A DNA stretch of 64,000 nucleotides, taken from assembly GCA_017525875.1 (NCBI GenBank), contig JAFXSG010000001.1, forward strand, positions 1 through 64,000, read 5' to 3'. Position numbers and translations under genes: made by a program. Source of the stretch: Clostridia bacterium (GTDB lineage Bacteria; Bacillota; Clostridia; Christensenellales; CAG-138). Position 1 is the first letter of the stretch. Each line of letters opens with the position of its first letter. The notes under the pieces were generated by a model. That model was not told the origin of the DNA. It saw nothing but the letters and a program-made list of their open reading frames with translations, and did not search any database. Positions 51,303 through 61,300 of the stretch are shown here, one piece after another.

Positions 51303-52967
51303 TTACTTGATGCCGAAGATCCTGGCAAACAGCCTGCTCTTGGGCAGGAACTCAAGGTCGCTCGCGCTGAACGGGCGGAGCAGGATCATCAGGACGAGAT
51401 AGACGACAACGCCGGCAGCGATCGCAAACAGCGTGCCGATCGAGGGATGACCGAGCAGGCCGAATATGCGGTACACGAGGAACACGACGAGCGCCATAAC
51501 AAGGCTTGAAAGCAGGGGCTTGACGAACGTGTCGGAATAGCTGAGGCTCATGCCGGTCTTTTTGATCACGTAGATCGTGTCGCCGATGCCCGCCACGGCG
51601 TAGCAGAGCACGGTGGAGATCGCCGCACCGAGGATGCCGAGGTTCGTGAATTTCATCAGTATGATCATGCTGATGATCTTGACCGCACCGCCGATGGCGA
51701 GAAAATACACGGGAACACGCGGCTTGCCGATGCCCTGGATGATGCCGGTCAGCGTCTGCACCAGGGAGAGGAACAGCACGCCGATCGCAGCGAAGAACAT
51801 CACCTGCTGCGCCTGGATGAAGCGCTCGCTGTTGTTGCGGACGGCGGAGTAGAGCATGCTCATGATCGGTCCGCCGAGGATGAACAGACCGGCAGCGCAA
51901 GGCGCGCCGATGAACATCGCGAGCTTGATACCGGTGCGGCTTGCGGAGTTTACGATCCTTCTCTCGCCGCGCGTCGCCGCGTGGGAGATAGCGGGAACGA
52001 GGCTCATGGAGAGCGCCAGCGTCAGCACCGCGGGCATATTGATCAGCGGCGTTACGTAGCTGCGGAGTACGGTGTAGGCAACCCTTGCCGCATGGTTTGC
52101 GGATTCGGCGTCAAGCCCGGAGGCAACGCCGCGGCCTTCGAGAATATTGATTATGAAAACTGAGTCGGCAATGCCGGTGACGGGCATGATCGAAGCGCCG
52201 ATGGTGATCGGGATCGCGATAAGAAGCAGCTTTTTGGTGATATCCTGAACGGTCTCGGAGGCGCGCTTCACAGCACCGGGATCCGCGCAGACCGGCAGCG
52301 TTCCGCGCTTCATGCGGATCATATAATAGAAGTGTATTACGATGAGAGCGACGAGCTCCGAAACGCTGACGCCGATCAGCGCACCCATCGCGGCAAGCTC
52401 CGGCCGGTCGGGGCGGGTTTTGACGAAGAAATAGGCAAGCGAGAATCCGACGGCAAGCTTGATCACCTGTTCCACGACCTGGCTGATCGCGGTGCCGGTC
52501 ATGCACTGCATGCCCTGCAGATAGCCGCGATAGGCGCACATGATGGAGACGAAGAACAGGGCGGGGGAAAGCGCCATCAGCGAAAACCTTGCCGGAGCCG
52601 CTCCGGAGAGCTTCGCGATCCCGCCGCTCGCGGCAAACAACAGCACCGTCGTGACGACGCCGATGAAGAACAGCAGCCGCATCGCGGAGTTGAACACCTT
52701 CTTCGCACCGGCGACGTTGCCCATTGCGATGCGCTCCGAAACGAGCTTCGATATCGCCGTCGGGAGGCCGGCTGAGGAAATGACCAGCAGCCATGAATAA
52801 TACGGGTATGCAACTTCGTAATACGCCATGCCCGATTCGCCCACGATATTCGCGAGCGGGATGCGGTACACCGCGCCGATCACCTTCACCAAAAGGCCCG
52901 CCATGCCGAGGATGGCAGCCCCCTGCACGAATGAGGTCTTTCTTGTATTTGCTTTGGATTTTTCCAT
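51303..52967 (-). CDS. Polysaccharide/lipid flippase-like transporter (MATE/MVF superfamily)
   Basis: 554 aa from ATG 52967, with about 14 membrane helices. SFVQGAAILGMAGLLVKVIGAVYRIPLANIVG is the typical N-terminal pattern of the SpoVB/YtgP group of the polysaccharide-transporter family (in order). PFSASDLEFLPKSRLFARIFG ends it. Members flip lipid-linked precursors of peptidoglycan or other polymers. The start is uncertain: the frame stays open to ATG 53060, and ATG 53000 has an AAAGGAG at an unusual distance. The promoter at 53081-53109 would begin the mRNA near 53074. First gene of the operon with dgt, aroQ and aroE. Confidence 0.85.
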   Translation of the reverse strand: MEKSKANTRKTSFVQGAAILGMAGLLVKVIGAVYRIPLANIVGESGMAYYEVAYPYYSWLLVISSAGLPTAISKLVSERIAMGNVAGAKKVFNSAMRLLFFIGVVTTVLLFAASGGIAKLSGAAPARFSLMALSPALFFVSIMCAYRGYLQGMQCMTGTAISQVVEQVIKLAVGFSLAYFFVKTRPDRPELAAMGALIGVSVSELVALIVIHFYYMIRMKRGTLPVCADPGAVKRASETVQDITKKLLLIAIPITIGASIMPVTGIADSVFIINILEGRGVASGLDAESANHAARVAYTVLRSYVTPLINMPAVLTLALSMSLVPAISHAATRGERRIVNSASRTGIKLAMFIGAPCAAGLFILGGPIMSMLYSAVRNNSERFIQAQQVMFFAAIGVLFLSLVQTLTGIIQGIGKPRVPVYFLAIGGAVKIISMIILMKFTNLGILGAAISTVLCYAVAGIGDTIYVIKKTGMSLSYSDTFVKPLLSSLVMALVVFLVYRIFGLLGHPSIGTLFAIAAGVVVYLVLMILLRPFSASDLEFLPKSRLFARIFGIK

Positions 52968-53080
52968 ATAAGTTCTCTTGCGCGCCTTTCCGGCGGTCAT
53001 CCGCCTTAACTCAGGCGCTCCTTTCAGAAAAATCATTCTGTCTGCGTTCTTCGAACGCATGGACTCACATTTACAACCAT

Positions 53081-53109
53081 ATTATAACATATAAAAGAGG
53101 ATTATGCCA
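53081..53109 (-). promoter_or_regulatory. Promoter of the flippase-dgt-aroQ-aroE operon
   Basis: Minus strand: TATAAT (53086-53081) with a weak -35 TGGCAT (53109-53104) at 17 bp. Confidence 0.55.
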
Positions 53110-53243
53110 CATCGGAGTGCAGATTGACCGAAACGCATCCGAAGGTCCTCTCGCCCGGAATGCAAAGTAAAGCTATTTTGCGGGATCCGGGCAAAAGCAG
53201 AAAAACTCTTGCGAATTTCTGCAGCTAAAAGCATGAAAAACTA

Positions 53244-53272
53244 TTGAATAGACCGCAATATTATAGTATAAT
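53244..53272 (+). promoter_or_regulatory. Promoter of the 792-aa dockerin protein gene
   Basis: TTGAAT (53244-53249), 17-bp spacer, TATAAT (53267-53272). Confidence 0.78.
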
Positions 53273-53323
53273 GTATACATTATACGGGAAGATACCCGCA
53301 ATTATTCAAGGAGGAAATACCTA

Positions 53324-55702
53324 ATGACCAAAAAACTCTTAAGTCTCCTCGTCGCGGCACTGATGGTGCTCACGCTCCTGCCCGCGGCTGCTTTTGCAAA
53401 GACCACGGTCCGCACCGAGATCGACCGCGTCGAAGGCGTCGAGCTTGGCCGCAGGGAAAAACGCACCCTCTCCGGCGTCGAGTCCGCCAAAGCCCCCACT
53501 AAAGACGACGTCGTCCTCACCAACCTCCTCCTTGAGGAAAACTGGGACGGCGACTCGCTCAACAACGAAGGCTGGTGGATGTACAATGCCGACGGCAACA
53601 GCTTCACTTACAACAACTCCACCTCATATAATAACTGGGTATGGTCCGGCGGTCTCGGCGATCTGGCCTACAGCGGAGATAACGGCATGATCTCCTACTC
53701 CTGGATCGGCAACACTGCTCGCAATCAGGATAACTGGCTCTGCACTCCCGATCTCGCGATACCTGCAACCGGCTACTTCCTCAGCTACTATGCAAGGTCC
53801 GCAAACGCAAACTATATGGATCATCTCCAGATCATGGTCGGTGTTTACGGAACCGCATATGACGATGAGACCATCACCACGTCCGCGTGGGATTCCGTGG
53901 TCGATCTCTATCAGGTACCTGCTGAATACTCTCAGATGCTCGTCGACCTCTCCGCATACGCAGGTCAGACGATCTCCATCGCATTCCGCCATGTCGATTA
54001 TGATGAAGTCGCAGTTATTCTCGACGACGTTGCGGTCGGTCTTGGCGACTCCAGCTCGATCGTCAACGACACCGGCGTCACCATCAGCGACGCGACCGCC
54101 GCTCTTGGCCTCACCGAAGGCAAGCAGCTCACCGCAGCCGTTGTCCCGGCCGACGCGACCTTCCAGGATATCACCTGGTCCACCAGCGACTCCTCGATCG
54201 TGGCAGTCAACAACATTGGCGGCATCATCGCCATGGGCGTCGGCACCGCGACCGTCACCGCGACCAGCCACAGCGGCTATACCGCGACCTGCACCGTCAC
54301 CGTCTCCGAGGGTGATTACGAGTTCATGGATGACTACATGATGGCCTACACCATCTTCGACGTCGATAACAGCGCCGAGACCAATAACCTCTACGGCATG
54401 GATCGCTTCGGTACCGCCACGCTCGATTCCTCTGTCGGCCAGGATATCCTCGTTTCCGAATACTGCTTTGACGGCAAGCTCTACGGCTATGTCGGCGGCA
54501 ATACCGACAGCAGCGGTTCCTACACCGATTACAAATTCGTCAGCATCGATATCGCGAACGACAACGCTGTGACGGTCATCGCAGAAGGCCTTGCAGTCAT
54601 GCCCGAGTGGATGGCCTACAACTATGAAGACGACGTGATGTACGGCGCGTTCTATTATGAAGACTCCAGCGAGACGATCCATTTCGATATTGCGGAACTC
54701 GATCTCACCACCGGCCTTGAGGGCACGCTCATCAAGGATATCTACAACGAGCCCTATGATGACTCCTCGAACTGGGAGCTCACCCCCACCCTCGGCACCT
54801 ACTACGGCAACGGTATGTTCCTCATCTACTATGCCAACATGGTAGTGCTGATGGTCCCCGATTATAACGGCTCACTCGCGCTGGGTTACGTTGCGGACGA
54901 CCAGGCCACCATTAGGGACCAGATCGGCACAGTTGCCAACTACTACCAGAAGATGTGGTTCAACCCCTTTGACGGTATGCTCTACTGGGCGACCATCTTC
55001 GGCACCAACTGCACCATGGTCGTTACCGATCTTGAAAGCGGCATCTCCGTTGCCACCGGCGTCACCGGCGTTTCCGGCGCTTCCTCCGGTATGGAAGTCA
55101 CCGGTCTCTTCGTACCCTACGTTGCTCCCACGACCCACACCGTAACCTTCGTTGACGGTCTTACCAACGAGCCGATCGCGACCGTCGAGGTCGAGGACGG
55201 CGCTGCTGCGACCGCTCCCGATGCTCCCGTGCACGAGGGCTACACCTTCACCGGCTGGGACGTCGACTTCTCGAACGTCACCGCAGACCTCACCGTCACC
55301 GCGCAGTACACGATCAATCAGTACCTTGTCACCTTCGTGGACGGCTTGACCGGCGAAATCATCTTCAAGGACCACGTCAACCACGGCGCAGCCGCGACCG
55401 CTCCCGATGCCCCCGTGCATGAGGGCTATACCTTCACCGGCTGGGACGTTGACTTCTCCAACATCACCGCAGACCTCACCGTCACAGCGCAGTATCAGCA
55501 GAACGGTCCCTCCGTCACTCTCCTCGGCGACGTCGACCTCGACGGCGAAGTCACCGCGACGGACGCGCTGCTCGCAATGCGTCATGCGATGAGTATCATC
55601 ACGATCGAGGGCCAGGGTTTTGTCAACGGCGATATGGACGGCGACGGCGCAATCACTGCGTCCGATGCTATCCTCATCATGCGTGCAGTCATGGCGATCT
55701 GA
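53324..55702 (+). CDS. Secreted multidomain protein with type I dockerin
   Basis: 792 aa. The signal peptide is cleaved near AFA/KT (25). Residues about 65-245 resemble a cleaved-adhesin/choice-of-anchor module (EENWDGDSLNNEGWWM ... LCTPDLAIPATGYFLSYYAR). A Big_2 Ig-like domain follows (about 249-328), then a region of about 270 residues rich in Tyr and Asp that may be a propeller. Two InlB/Flg_new-type repeats (about 605-665 and 665-728) share DAPVHEGYTFTGWDVDFSN. A dockerin ends the protein (about 736-792; LGDVDLDGEVTATDALLAM and MDGDGAITASDAILIM, two Ca2+ loops). It is presumably attached to a cohesin-bearing scaffold on the cell surface; no cohesin or glycosidase is in the window. AAGGAGG precedes ATG 53324. 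Confidence 0.85.
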   Translation: MTKKLLSLLVAALMVLTLLPAAAFAKTTVRTEIDRVEGVELGRREKRTLSGVESAKAPTKDDVVLTNLLLEENWDGDSLNNEGWWMYNADGNSFTYNNSTSYNNWVWSGGLGDLAYSGDNGMISYSWIGNTARNQDNWLCTPDLAIPATGYFLSYYARSANANYMDHLQIMVGVYGTAYDDETITTSAWDSVVDLYQVPAEYSQMLVDLSAYAGQTISIAFRHVDYDEVAVILDDVAVGLGDSSSIVNDTGVTISDATAALGLTEGKQLTAAVVPADATFQDITWSTSDSSIVAVNNIGGIIAMGVGTATVTATSHSGYTATCTVTVSEGDYEFMDDYMMAYTIFDVDNSAETNNLYGMDRFGTATLDSSVGQDILVSEYCFDGKLYGYVGGNTDSSGSYTDYKFVSIDIANDNAVTVIAEGLAVMPEWMAYNYEDDVMYGAFYYEDSSETIHFDIAELDLTTGLEGTLIKDIYNEPYDDSSNWELTPTLGTYYGNGMFLIYYANMVVLMVPDYNGSLALGYVADDQATIRDQIGTVANYYQKMWFNPFDGMLYWATIFGTNCTMVVTDLESGISVATGVTGVSGASSGMEVTGLFVPYVAPTTHTVTFVDGLTNEPIATVEVEDGAAATAPDAPVHEGYTFTGWDVDFSNVTADLTVTAQYTINQYLVTFVDGLTGEIIFKDHVNHGAAATAPDAPVHEGYTFTGWDVDFSNITADLTVTAQYQQNGPSVTLLGDVDLDGEVTATDALLAMRHAMSIITIEGQGFVNGDMDGDGAITASDAILIMRAVMAI

Positions 55703-55713
55703 ACCTGAACAGC

Positions 55714-55747
55714 AAAACAGCTCTCCGCCTCGCGGAGAGCTGTTTTT
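55714..55747. terminator. Bidirectional terminator between convergent genes
   Basis: CAGCTCTCCGC (55718-55728) and GCGGAGAGCTG (55732-55742) with a three-base loop, flanked by AAAA and TTTTT. It serves both the dockerin gene and the convergent ATPase gene. Confidence 0.92.
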
Positions 55748-55756
55748 ATATCTGCG

Positions 55757-56662
55757 TTATTCGAATAATCGGGAGTGCTTTTTGAAAAACTCGTAGTACA
55801 CACGGGCGTTTTCAAGCTCCCACCAGTTCCTTTCGCGGACCGGGACCGAATCGAGATCATAGATCCTCGCTCCGTCCATCGAAAGCAGGAAGGGTGAATG
55901 CGTGGCGATGATCAGCTGGCAGCCGCAGTACCTTGCGGCGTCGGTCAGCAGGCGCAGCAGCTCGAGCTGCGTCCTTGGCGACATGCTGTTCTCGGGCTCG
56001 TCCAGGCAGTACAGCCCGTCGTTTTCAAGCTTTTCGCTGAAATACGTCAGCGCCGTCTCGCCGTTGCTCTGAAGGCGCACCTGTTCGCCCGCGGTACGGC
56101 GGAGGAACTTGCGCCGCGAGAGCGTCTTCGAACGCGCCATCACCTGAAGGCGGAGCTGCTCGTAATCCTCCATACCGCGGAGCTTCACCGTATCGCCGAA
56201 TTTCAGGCGGGCATGCTCCGCTTTGCCTCGCTCGGTCTCCTCGGCTATCTCCGCGTTGTTCGTGCGGACGGCAAGCATGTAATCGAAAACGTCGTCGCTC
56301 GTGAAGATCGCGCTCTGCTTCGGGACCGTGTACGGCTCGCCCTCGTCGTCGCTGTTCATCAAAACCTCACAGTTCCGCGCATAGGCGTCGAACAGCTCGC
56401 CCGAGTTGTGCGGCGCGAGGCGGTGCAGGGAGAGCTTCTCCGCGATAAGGTTCAAAAGCGTGCTCTTGCCGGAGCCGTTTCCGCCGTAAAGGATCGTGAC
56501 GGGGCTGAAATCGATCGAATACAGCCCCCTCCTGTCGAACATGCAGCAGGGGTAGTAATTGTCGATATAGCCAAAACAACCGCCGTTTTCCTCCATTCGG
56601 CGCATGACCATCTGCTCTTCAAGGTCGATAGGCAGCGTAAAAGCTTTCAGATACAGGCTCAT
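55757..56662 (-). CDS. AAA-family ATPase with ABC/SMC-like nucleotide-binding fold
   Basis: 301 aa. Walker A YGGNGSGKST (about 60-69), a signature-like segment KTLSRRKFLRR/SNGETALTYF, Walker B GLYCLDEPENSMSP and the switch histidine in IIATHSPFLL. It is a soluble, single-domain ATPase of the kind often annotated simply as AAA family ATPase; overcoming-lysogeny and toxin-antitoxin nucleases share this fold, but no nuclease domain or partner is present here. The promoter at 56690-56718 and an AGGAGGAG box support ATG 56662. Function unknown. Confidence 0.82.
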   Translation of the reverse strand: MSLYLKAFTLPIDLEEQMVMRRMEENGGCFGYIDNYYPCCMFDRRGLYSIDFSPVTILYGGNGSGKSTLLNLIAEKLSLHRLAPHNSGELFDAYARNCEVLMNSDDEGEPYTVPKQSAIFTSDDVFDYMLAVRTNNAEIAEETERGKAEHARLKFGDTVKLRGMEDYEQLRLQVMARSKTLSRRKFLRRTAGEQVRLQSNGETALTYFSEKLENDGLYCLDEPENSMSPRTQLELLRLLTDAARYCGCQLIIATHSPFLLSMDGARIYDLDSVPVRERNWWELENARVYYEFFKKHSRLFE

Positions 56663-56689
56663 AGCTCCTCCTGATCGTTTTATAGCCCT

Positions 56690-56718
56690 ATTTTACAGCG
56701 AAAATCAGGTTTTGCCAA
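56690..56718 (-). promoter_or_regulatory. Promoter of the AAA ATPase gene
   Basis: Minus strand: TTGGCA (56718-56713), 17-bp spacer, TAAAAT (56695-56690). Confidence 0.75.
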
Positions 56719-56749
56719 TACATAAAAAGGTACTTCCGCAGATGATCAG

Positions 56750-58180
56750 TCACGGCTCCGCCGGAGCGACCGCGTAAAGCGCGGGGTGCATTGCGTAATA
56801 CGTCTCGTCGATCCGTTCCCTGCGCACCTCCGCGCCGTCTTTCATGAAAGCTCTGTACGTTACCCATCTGCTCCCGGTGATCGCGCTGCGAATAAGAACA
56901 CAGTCCCCGGGCGAAAGCGCAGTGTCCGCTGTGAACTCCGGCTCGCCCGGTTCCAAGGTCTCCGCAAGCTCCGAAAGGATATTTATTTCATCAAACTCAT
57001 CCCCGAAAGCCCCTCCGTAGATCTCCGCATACAGCCTGCATTCGCTTTCGTCCGCCCAAAGATAGATATAGATGCGGGCGTCCGTGCTGTTTTCGATCAC
57101 AAGATCGGAGGTCGGATAGCTTAGCGCCGCATCCCTGCCGCCGGGAACGTAGCTGACCCGCCTCGAATGTCCGTGCCGCTCGGGAACGTTCAGCCCTGCA
57201 AGCAGTGAACAGTTGTAAAGCGTCGTGCTGACCTGGCAGATCCCGCCGCCCGCCTGCTGCTGCGTTTCGGAGCCGCCGTTTGCAAACGCCGTAGCCGGCA
57301 GCCAGCCCAGCTCCTCCGTCCGTTCGCCGAGCACAGCGTTCACGCTGAACCGCTCGCCCGGGGCAAGGGAGAGCCCGTTCAGCATAGAGACCGCCCGGAC
57401 GATGTTTTTGACCCTGTTCGGGGCGGACAGTGAGCCGCTTGCGAAGGAAGTGGAAAAAACCGCGCGGCGAACGGGAAGCTCGGGCGCATTCTCTCCGGCC
57501 GGCACCGCACTCACGGGCAGCTCGATCGAGCGGCGCCCGCTCGCGATCAGTGCGGCCGTAAGCTCCGTATCCACCTCTTTCCCGTCCGCAGGCGCGGTCA
57601 GAGCGAACCTTGCGTTCCCGCTTTCGACCGGGATGCCGTCTCTTTTCGCTTCATATACCGTGATGAGCCTCGCCCCGGCGGGCGCCTCGTCTATCTGCTC
57701 CGCGATCGCATCGACGGCACTGCCGAGTTTTTCATCGTTCAGCGGAGCGACGGAAAGCTCATATTCGCCCCTGCCGCCCTCCATCGCAGCCAGCAGCACC
57801 TCACCGAGATCGGCAGACAGATTGACTTCATCACTTCTCACCGTGAACCGCTTTTCTTCAAAGCGCAGCGTGCATTCGTATTCGCTCATCATTTCACGTG
57901 CGGCGGGAACAAGCTTTTTTGCCGCCTCATATTCGGTCAGCCCGCCGATATCCACGCCCGAAACGATGACGCCGCTGTCGAATACAGGCCCTTTGACCGT
58001 GTCTGCGGCGGGGGAGACCGGCGCCTGCGTGTCCGGTCCGCCCTGCGGAACTTCTCGCGAACAGCTTACGAGTATTATTATCCCAAACCCGAAGATCAAA
58101 AGGAGCAGCATCACCCTGTATGCGATGGAGCGCATCAGCTCCTCCCGCGGGAAAGTCGGTCCCATACCTTTTCCGATCAT
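56750..58180 (-). CDS. VanW-family protein with peptidoglycan-binding-like and G5 domains
   Basis: 476 aa from ATG 58180, preceded by GGAGG at eight bases; the longer open frame upstream covers a promoter region and is rejected. An N-terminal membrane helix (about 23-45, ending in a Cys) is followed by a PG_binding_4-type domain (GVDIGGLTEYEAAKKL). The VanW domain contains LAPGERFSVNAVLGERTEELGW, GGGICQVSTTLYNCSLLAGL and RHGHSRRVSYVPGGRDAA (in order). The C-terminal 90 residues look like a G5 domain. These proteins act at the cell wall, and their biochemical function is not settled; the name does not imply vancomycin resistance. Confidence 0.88.
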   Translation of the reverse strand: MIGKGMGPTFPREELMRSIAYRVMLLLLIFGFGIIILVSCSREVPQGGPDTQAPVSPAADTVKGPVFDSGVIVSGVDIGGLTEYEAAKKLVPAAREMMSEYECTLRFEEKRFTVRSDEVNLSADLGEVLLAAMEGGRGEYELSVAPLNDEKLGSAVDAIAEQIDEAPAGARLITVYEAKRDGIPVESGNARFALTAPADGKEVDTELTAALIASGRRSIELPVSAVPAGENAPELPVRRAVFSTSFASGSLSAPNRVKNIVRAVSMLNGLSLAPGERFSVNAVLGERTEELGWLPATAFANGGSETQQQAGGGICQVSTTLYNCSLLAGLNVPERHGHSRRVSYVPGGRDAALSYPTSDLVIENSTDARIYIYLWADESECRLYAEIYGGAFGDEFDEINILSELAETLEPGEPEFTADTALSPGDCVLIRSAITGSRWVTYRAFMKDGAEVRRERIDETYYAMHPALYAVAPAEP

Positions 58181-58220
58181 TTTTACAGCCTCCAAAACCT
58201 GCGTATATGTTCTTATGATG

Positions 58221-58249
58221 TTGCGTTCGGGCAAATAATATGATACAAT
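58221..58249 (+). promoter_or_regulatory. Promoter of the first S8 protease gene
   Basis: TTGCGT (58221-58226), 17-bp spacer, TACAAT (58244-58249) with extended -10 TGA. The TGATACAAT core recurs in the promoter of the second protease gene. Confidence 0.75.
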
Positions 58250-58334
58250 TTGTCCTGATCGTAACCCCGCAGGGTATAATTCCGGTATCGAATTCCATAG
58301 GGATTGAGATATTACCAAACTACGGAGGTAGAAC

Positions 58335-61300
58335 ATGAAGAAGACCATTTCAAAGCTGATCGCGGCGCTCCTTGCCGCGGCAATGGTGTTCTCGCTGCTT
58401 GGCTTTGCCGCGAGGCTTGCTCCTGCGAAAGCCGCTGTCGAGACGCCGGAGAACACCGAATCAGGCCGTGATCCTCACGAGATCGTGACGATCATGGTAA
58501 AGCTCAAGGACGCTCCCGTTCTTGAAAAGGTCAAGCTCGACGACGCACGTTCGTCCGAAATGACTGCCGCTCTCAAGGCGAAACAGGATAAGCTTATTTC
58601 TCAGATCGAAAGCAAGCTGAACGGGAAAGCTCGTCTCGATATCGCCTATCAGTACACTCTGATCTTTAACGGCTTTTCATTCAAGGGCGAGTACCGCCTC
58701 ATAAACGAGATCAAAAAGCTCGCCGGCGTTGCGAACTGCTATGAGAGCTGGAGCTATGAGCTGCCCGAAGAGGTCGAACCCGACCAGGATCCCACCAGGC
58801 TCTCCACCTCCGTCGGCTGGATAAATGCGGATGATATGTGGTCGCTCGGCTACACCGGCCAGGGCCAGACCATCGCCGTTATCGACACCGGCATTCTGAA
58901 AACTCACAACAACTTTTCTGCAGCGCCCGTGGATCCCCACTTCAACGCGGCAAATCTTCAGACTATCCTCGATAATTACGATCTCTGCGCGGAGCAGCGC
59001 TACACCGGCGGCACTCTGACCGGCAGCGCCCTCTATTACAGCGCGAAGATACCGTATACCTACAACTACTTCAGGGGCAATCTGGACGTTTCCCATAACG
59101 ATGCGGGCAGCGACCACGGCACCCACGTCAGCTCCATCTGCGCGGGCAACGACAACAGCGCCCGCGGCGTTGCGTACAACGCCCAGATCCTGTCGATGCA
59201 GGTGTTCCAGGACGGCGGCGCTGAGTTCGCGGATATCCTCGCAGCCCTCGAGGACTGCGCGTATCTGCACGTCGACGCGCTCAACATGAGCCTCGGTGCT
59301 GACTGCGGCTTCACCCACGATGAGGACCTCAACCCCACCTTCAGGCTGCTCAGCGAGAATGGCGTCAACTGCGCGGTCGCATCCGGCAACAGCGGCTATG
59401 CTGGCTCCGGCAACAATTTCTCCGGCGCAGTCCCGACCTTTAACATCGACGACGGCGTCACCTCCACCCCCGCGAGCATGCCCGAGGCTCTCTGTGTTGC
59501 CGCAAGCAGCGATTCCTCTGCGGCCACGCCCACCAGCTATTCCAGCTGGGGCACCACGTCGGACCTCCGCATCAAGCCTGAGATAATGGCTCCCGGCGAC
59601 AACATCAACGCGGCGATCGGCACCGGCAGTTATGGCACGAAGAGCGGCACCAGCATGGCCACCCCGCATATCGCAGGCGGCATGGTGCTCGTCAACCAGT
59701 ATGTGAACACCGCGTTCCCGGATCTTTCCGAGGAAGCGAAGATGCAGATGGTCAACACCCTGCTCATGTGCACCGCCGTCCCCTCCAAGAGCGGCTCCGT
59801 TCCGTACTCCGTCCGCTGGCAGGGCGCCGGCCAGGCTGACCTCACCGCAGCGATCGGCACCCAGGCCTATATCGAGGTCGCAAACAGTGTCCGCCCCAAG
59901 CTGGAGCTCGGCGATGATGACGAGCGCACCGGCGTCTTCGACCTCACCTTCGATATCGTCAATTTCAGCGGCGCTGCGCTGACCTACACCGTCAACCCCT
60001 ACGTCCTTATGGATAACGCATCCTCGATGACGATCGGCGGCAGGCAGGCATACGTGCTTTCGCACAATATGCTGAATATCACGAACCAGGTGACCGTCAC
60101 AAAGCCGAACACCGTCACCGTTCCTGCAAACGGCAGAACGACCGTCACCGTCACCGTGGACGTCAACCCGATGGCGGCTTCCATCAACCAGAAATTCCCG
60201 CTCGGCGCCTATATCGAGGGCTATATCATGCTGGACGGCGGCGTTGATCTTTCCGTCCCGTTCCTCGGCTTCTACGGCGATTGGGAGGAGGCGGCAGTCT
60301 TCGACCGTGAGTATTATTACGATACCTATCTCCACACCAACGAGTGGCCGGCCGCATGGGGCACCAACACCGCCTCCGCGAACGGCAGCTTGCTTGGCGT
60401 GAACCCCTTCGGCGCCACCACAAACTTCCTGCTCGACCGCGCCTCCATCAGCCCGAACGGCGACGGCAGGATGGACGCCATCGACGACGTGCGCACCTAT
60501 CTGCTTCGCAACGTGGAGAACTTCCGCTATGAGGTCGTCGACGCGGACAGCGGCGAACAGTATTTCGTTCAGGATATACCCTTCTGCATTAAGGGCGTTG
60601 AAAACGGCTGGCTCTCGAGCGTCGAACCCGTCGGCGGAGAGGATTGGAGCAAGATGGACGCGTGGGGCGGCGAGGGCCTTGCAAGCGGCACCCACTGCAT
60701 CCTGCGCATGACCGGCGTCATGCAGAGCGTGGATGAATTCGATCCCGCCGCGAACCAGAATGCCGTTTGGGAGATCCCCGTGACCGTCGACTACGACGAT
60801 CCCGAGGTCATCTATTGGAATATGCACAACGGCGAGCTGAACATCTACGTTAGTGATAACCACTACGTCGCGTTCGTCGGCGTCTACTCCAACGCCGCCT
60901 GCACAAGCCTCATCAGCAGCGAGCTCGTCGAGGAGAACCAGCGCGGCACGATGAGCATGCTCACCTTCGACGTCGGCAATCGTCAGACCGTCTACGTCAA
61001 GGTCGGCGACTATGCCTACAACTTCATCACCGCAACGATCACCGAAGGTGAAGGCGGATCGCTCGATCCCGTCGACCTCGAGGGCATCAGCCTCGATCCC
61101 GCTCAGCTCACCGTATACGAGGGCTTCAGCGGCGAACTCAACCTTGTTCGCAACCCCTCGAACGCCAACAACTACGAGATCACCTGGACCAGCGCGAACG
61201 AGAGCATCGCGACCGTTCGCGGCGCGATGACCAAGGGCATCGTCACCGGCGTGACCGAGGGCACGACCACCGTCACCGCCACTGCGACCGATAAGAACAC

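Larger units (their letters stand above)
52968..53323. other. Divergent intergenic region
   Basis: Holds the minus-strand promoter and leader of the flippase operon and the plus-strand promoter of the secreted dockerin protein gene. A small hairpin (GCGTTC/GAACGC, 53044-53058) lies at the start of the flippase leader. No further gene is seen. Confidence 0.6.

Noticed and set aside
56750-58456. Longer form of the VanW protein starting at 58456
   Set aside because: The first 92 codons cover the divergent promoter region and have no SD; ATG 58180 has a perfect GGAGG and starts at the membrane helix.
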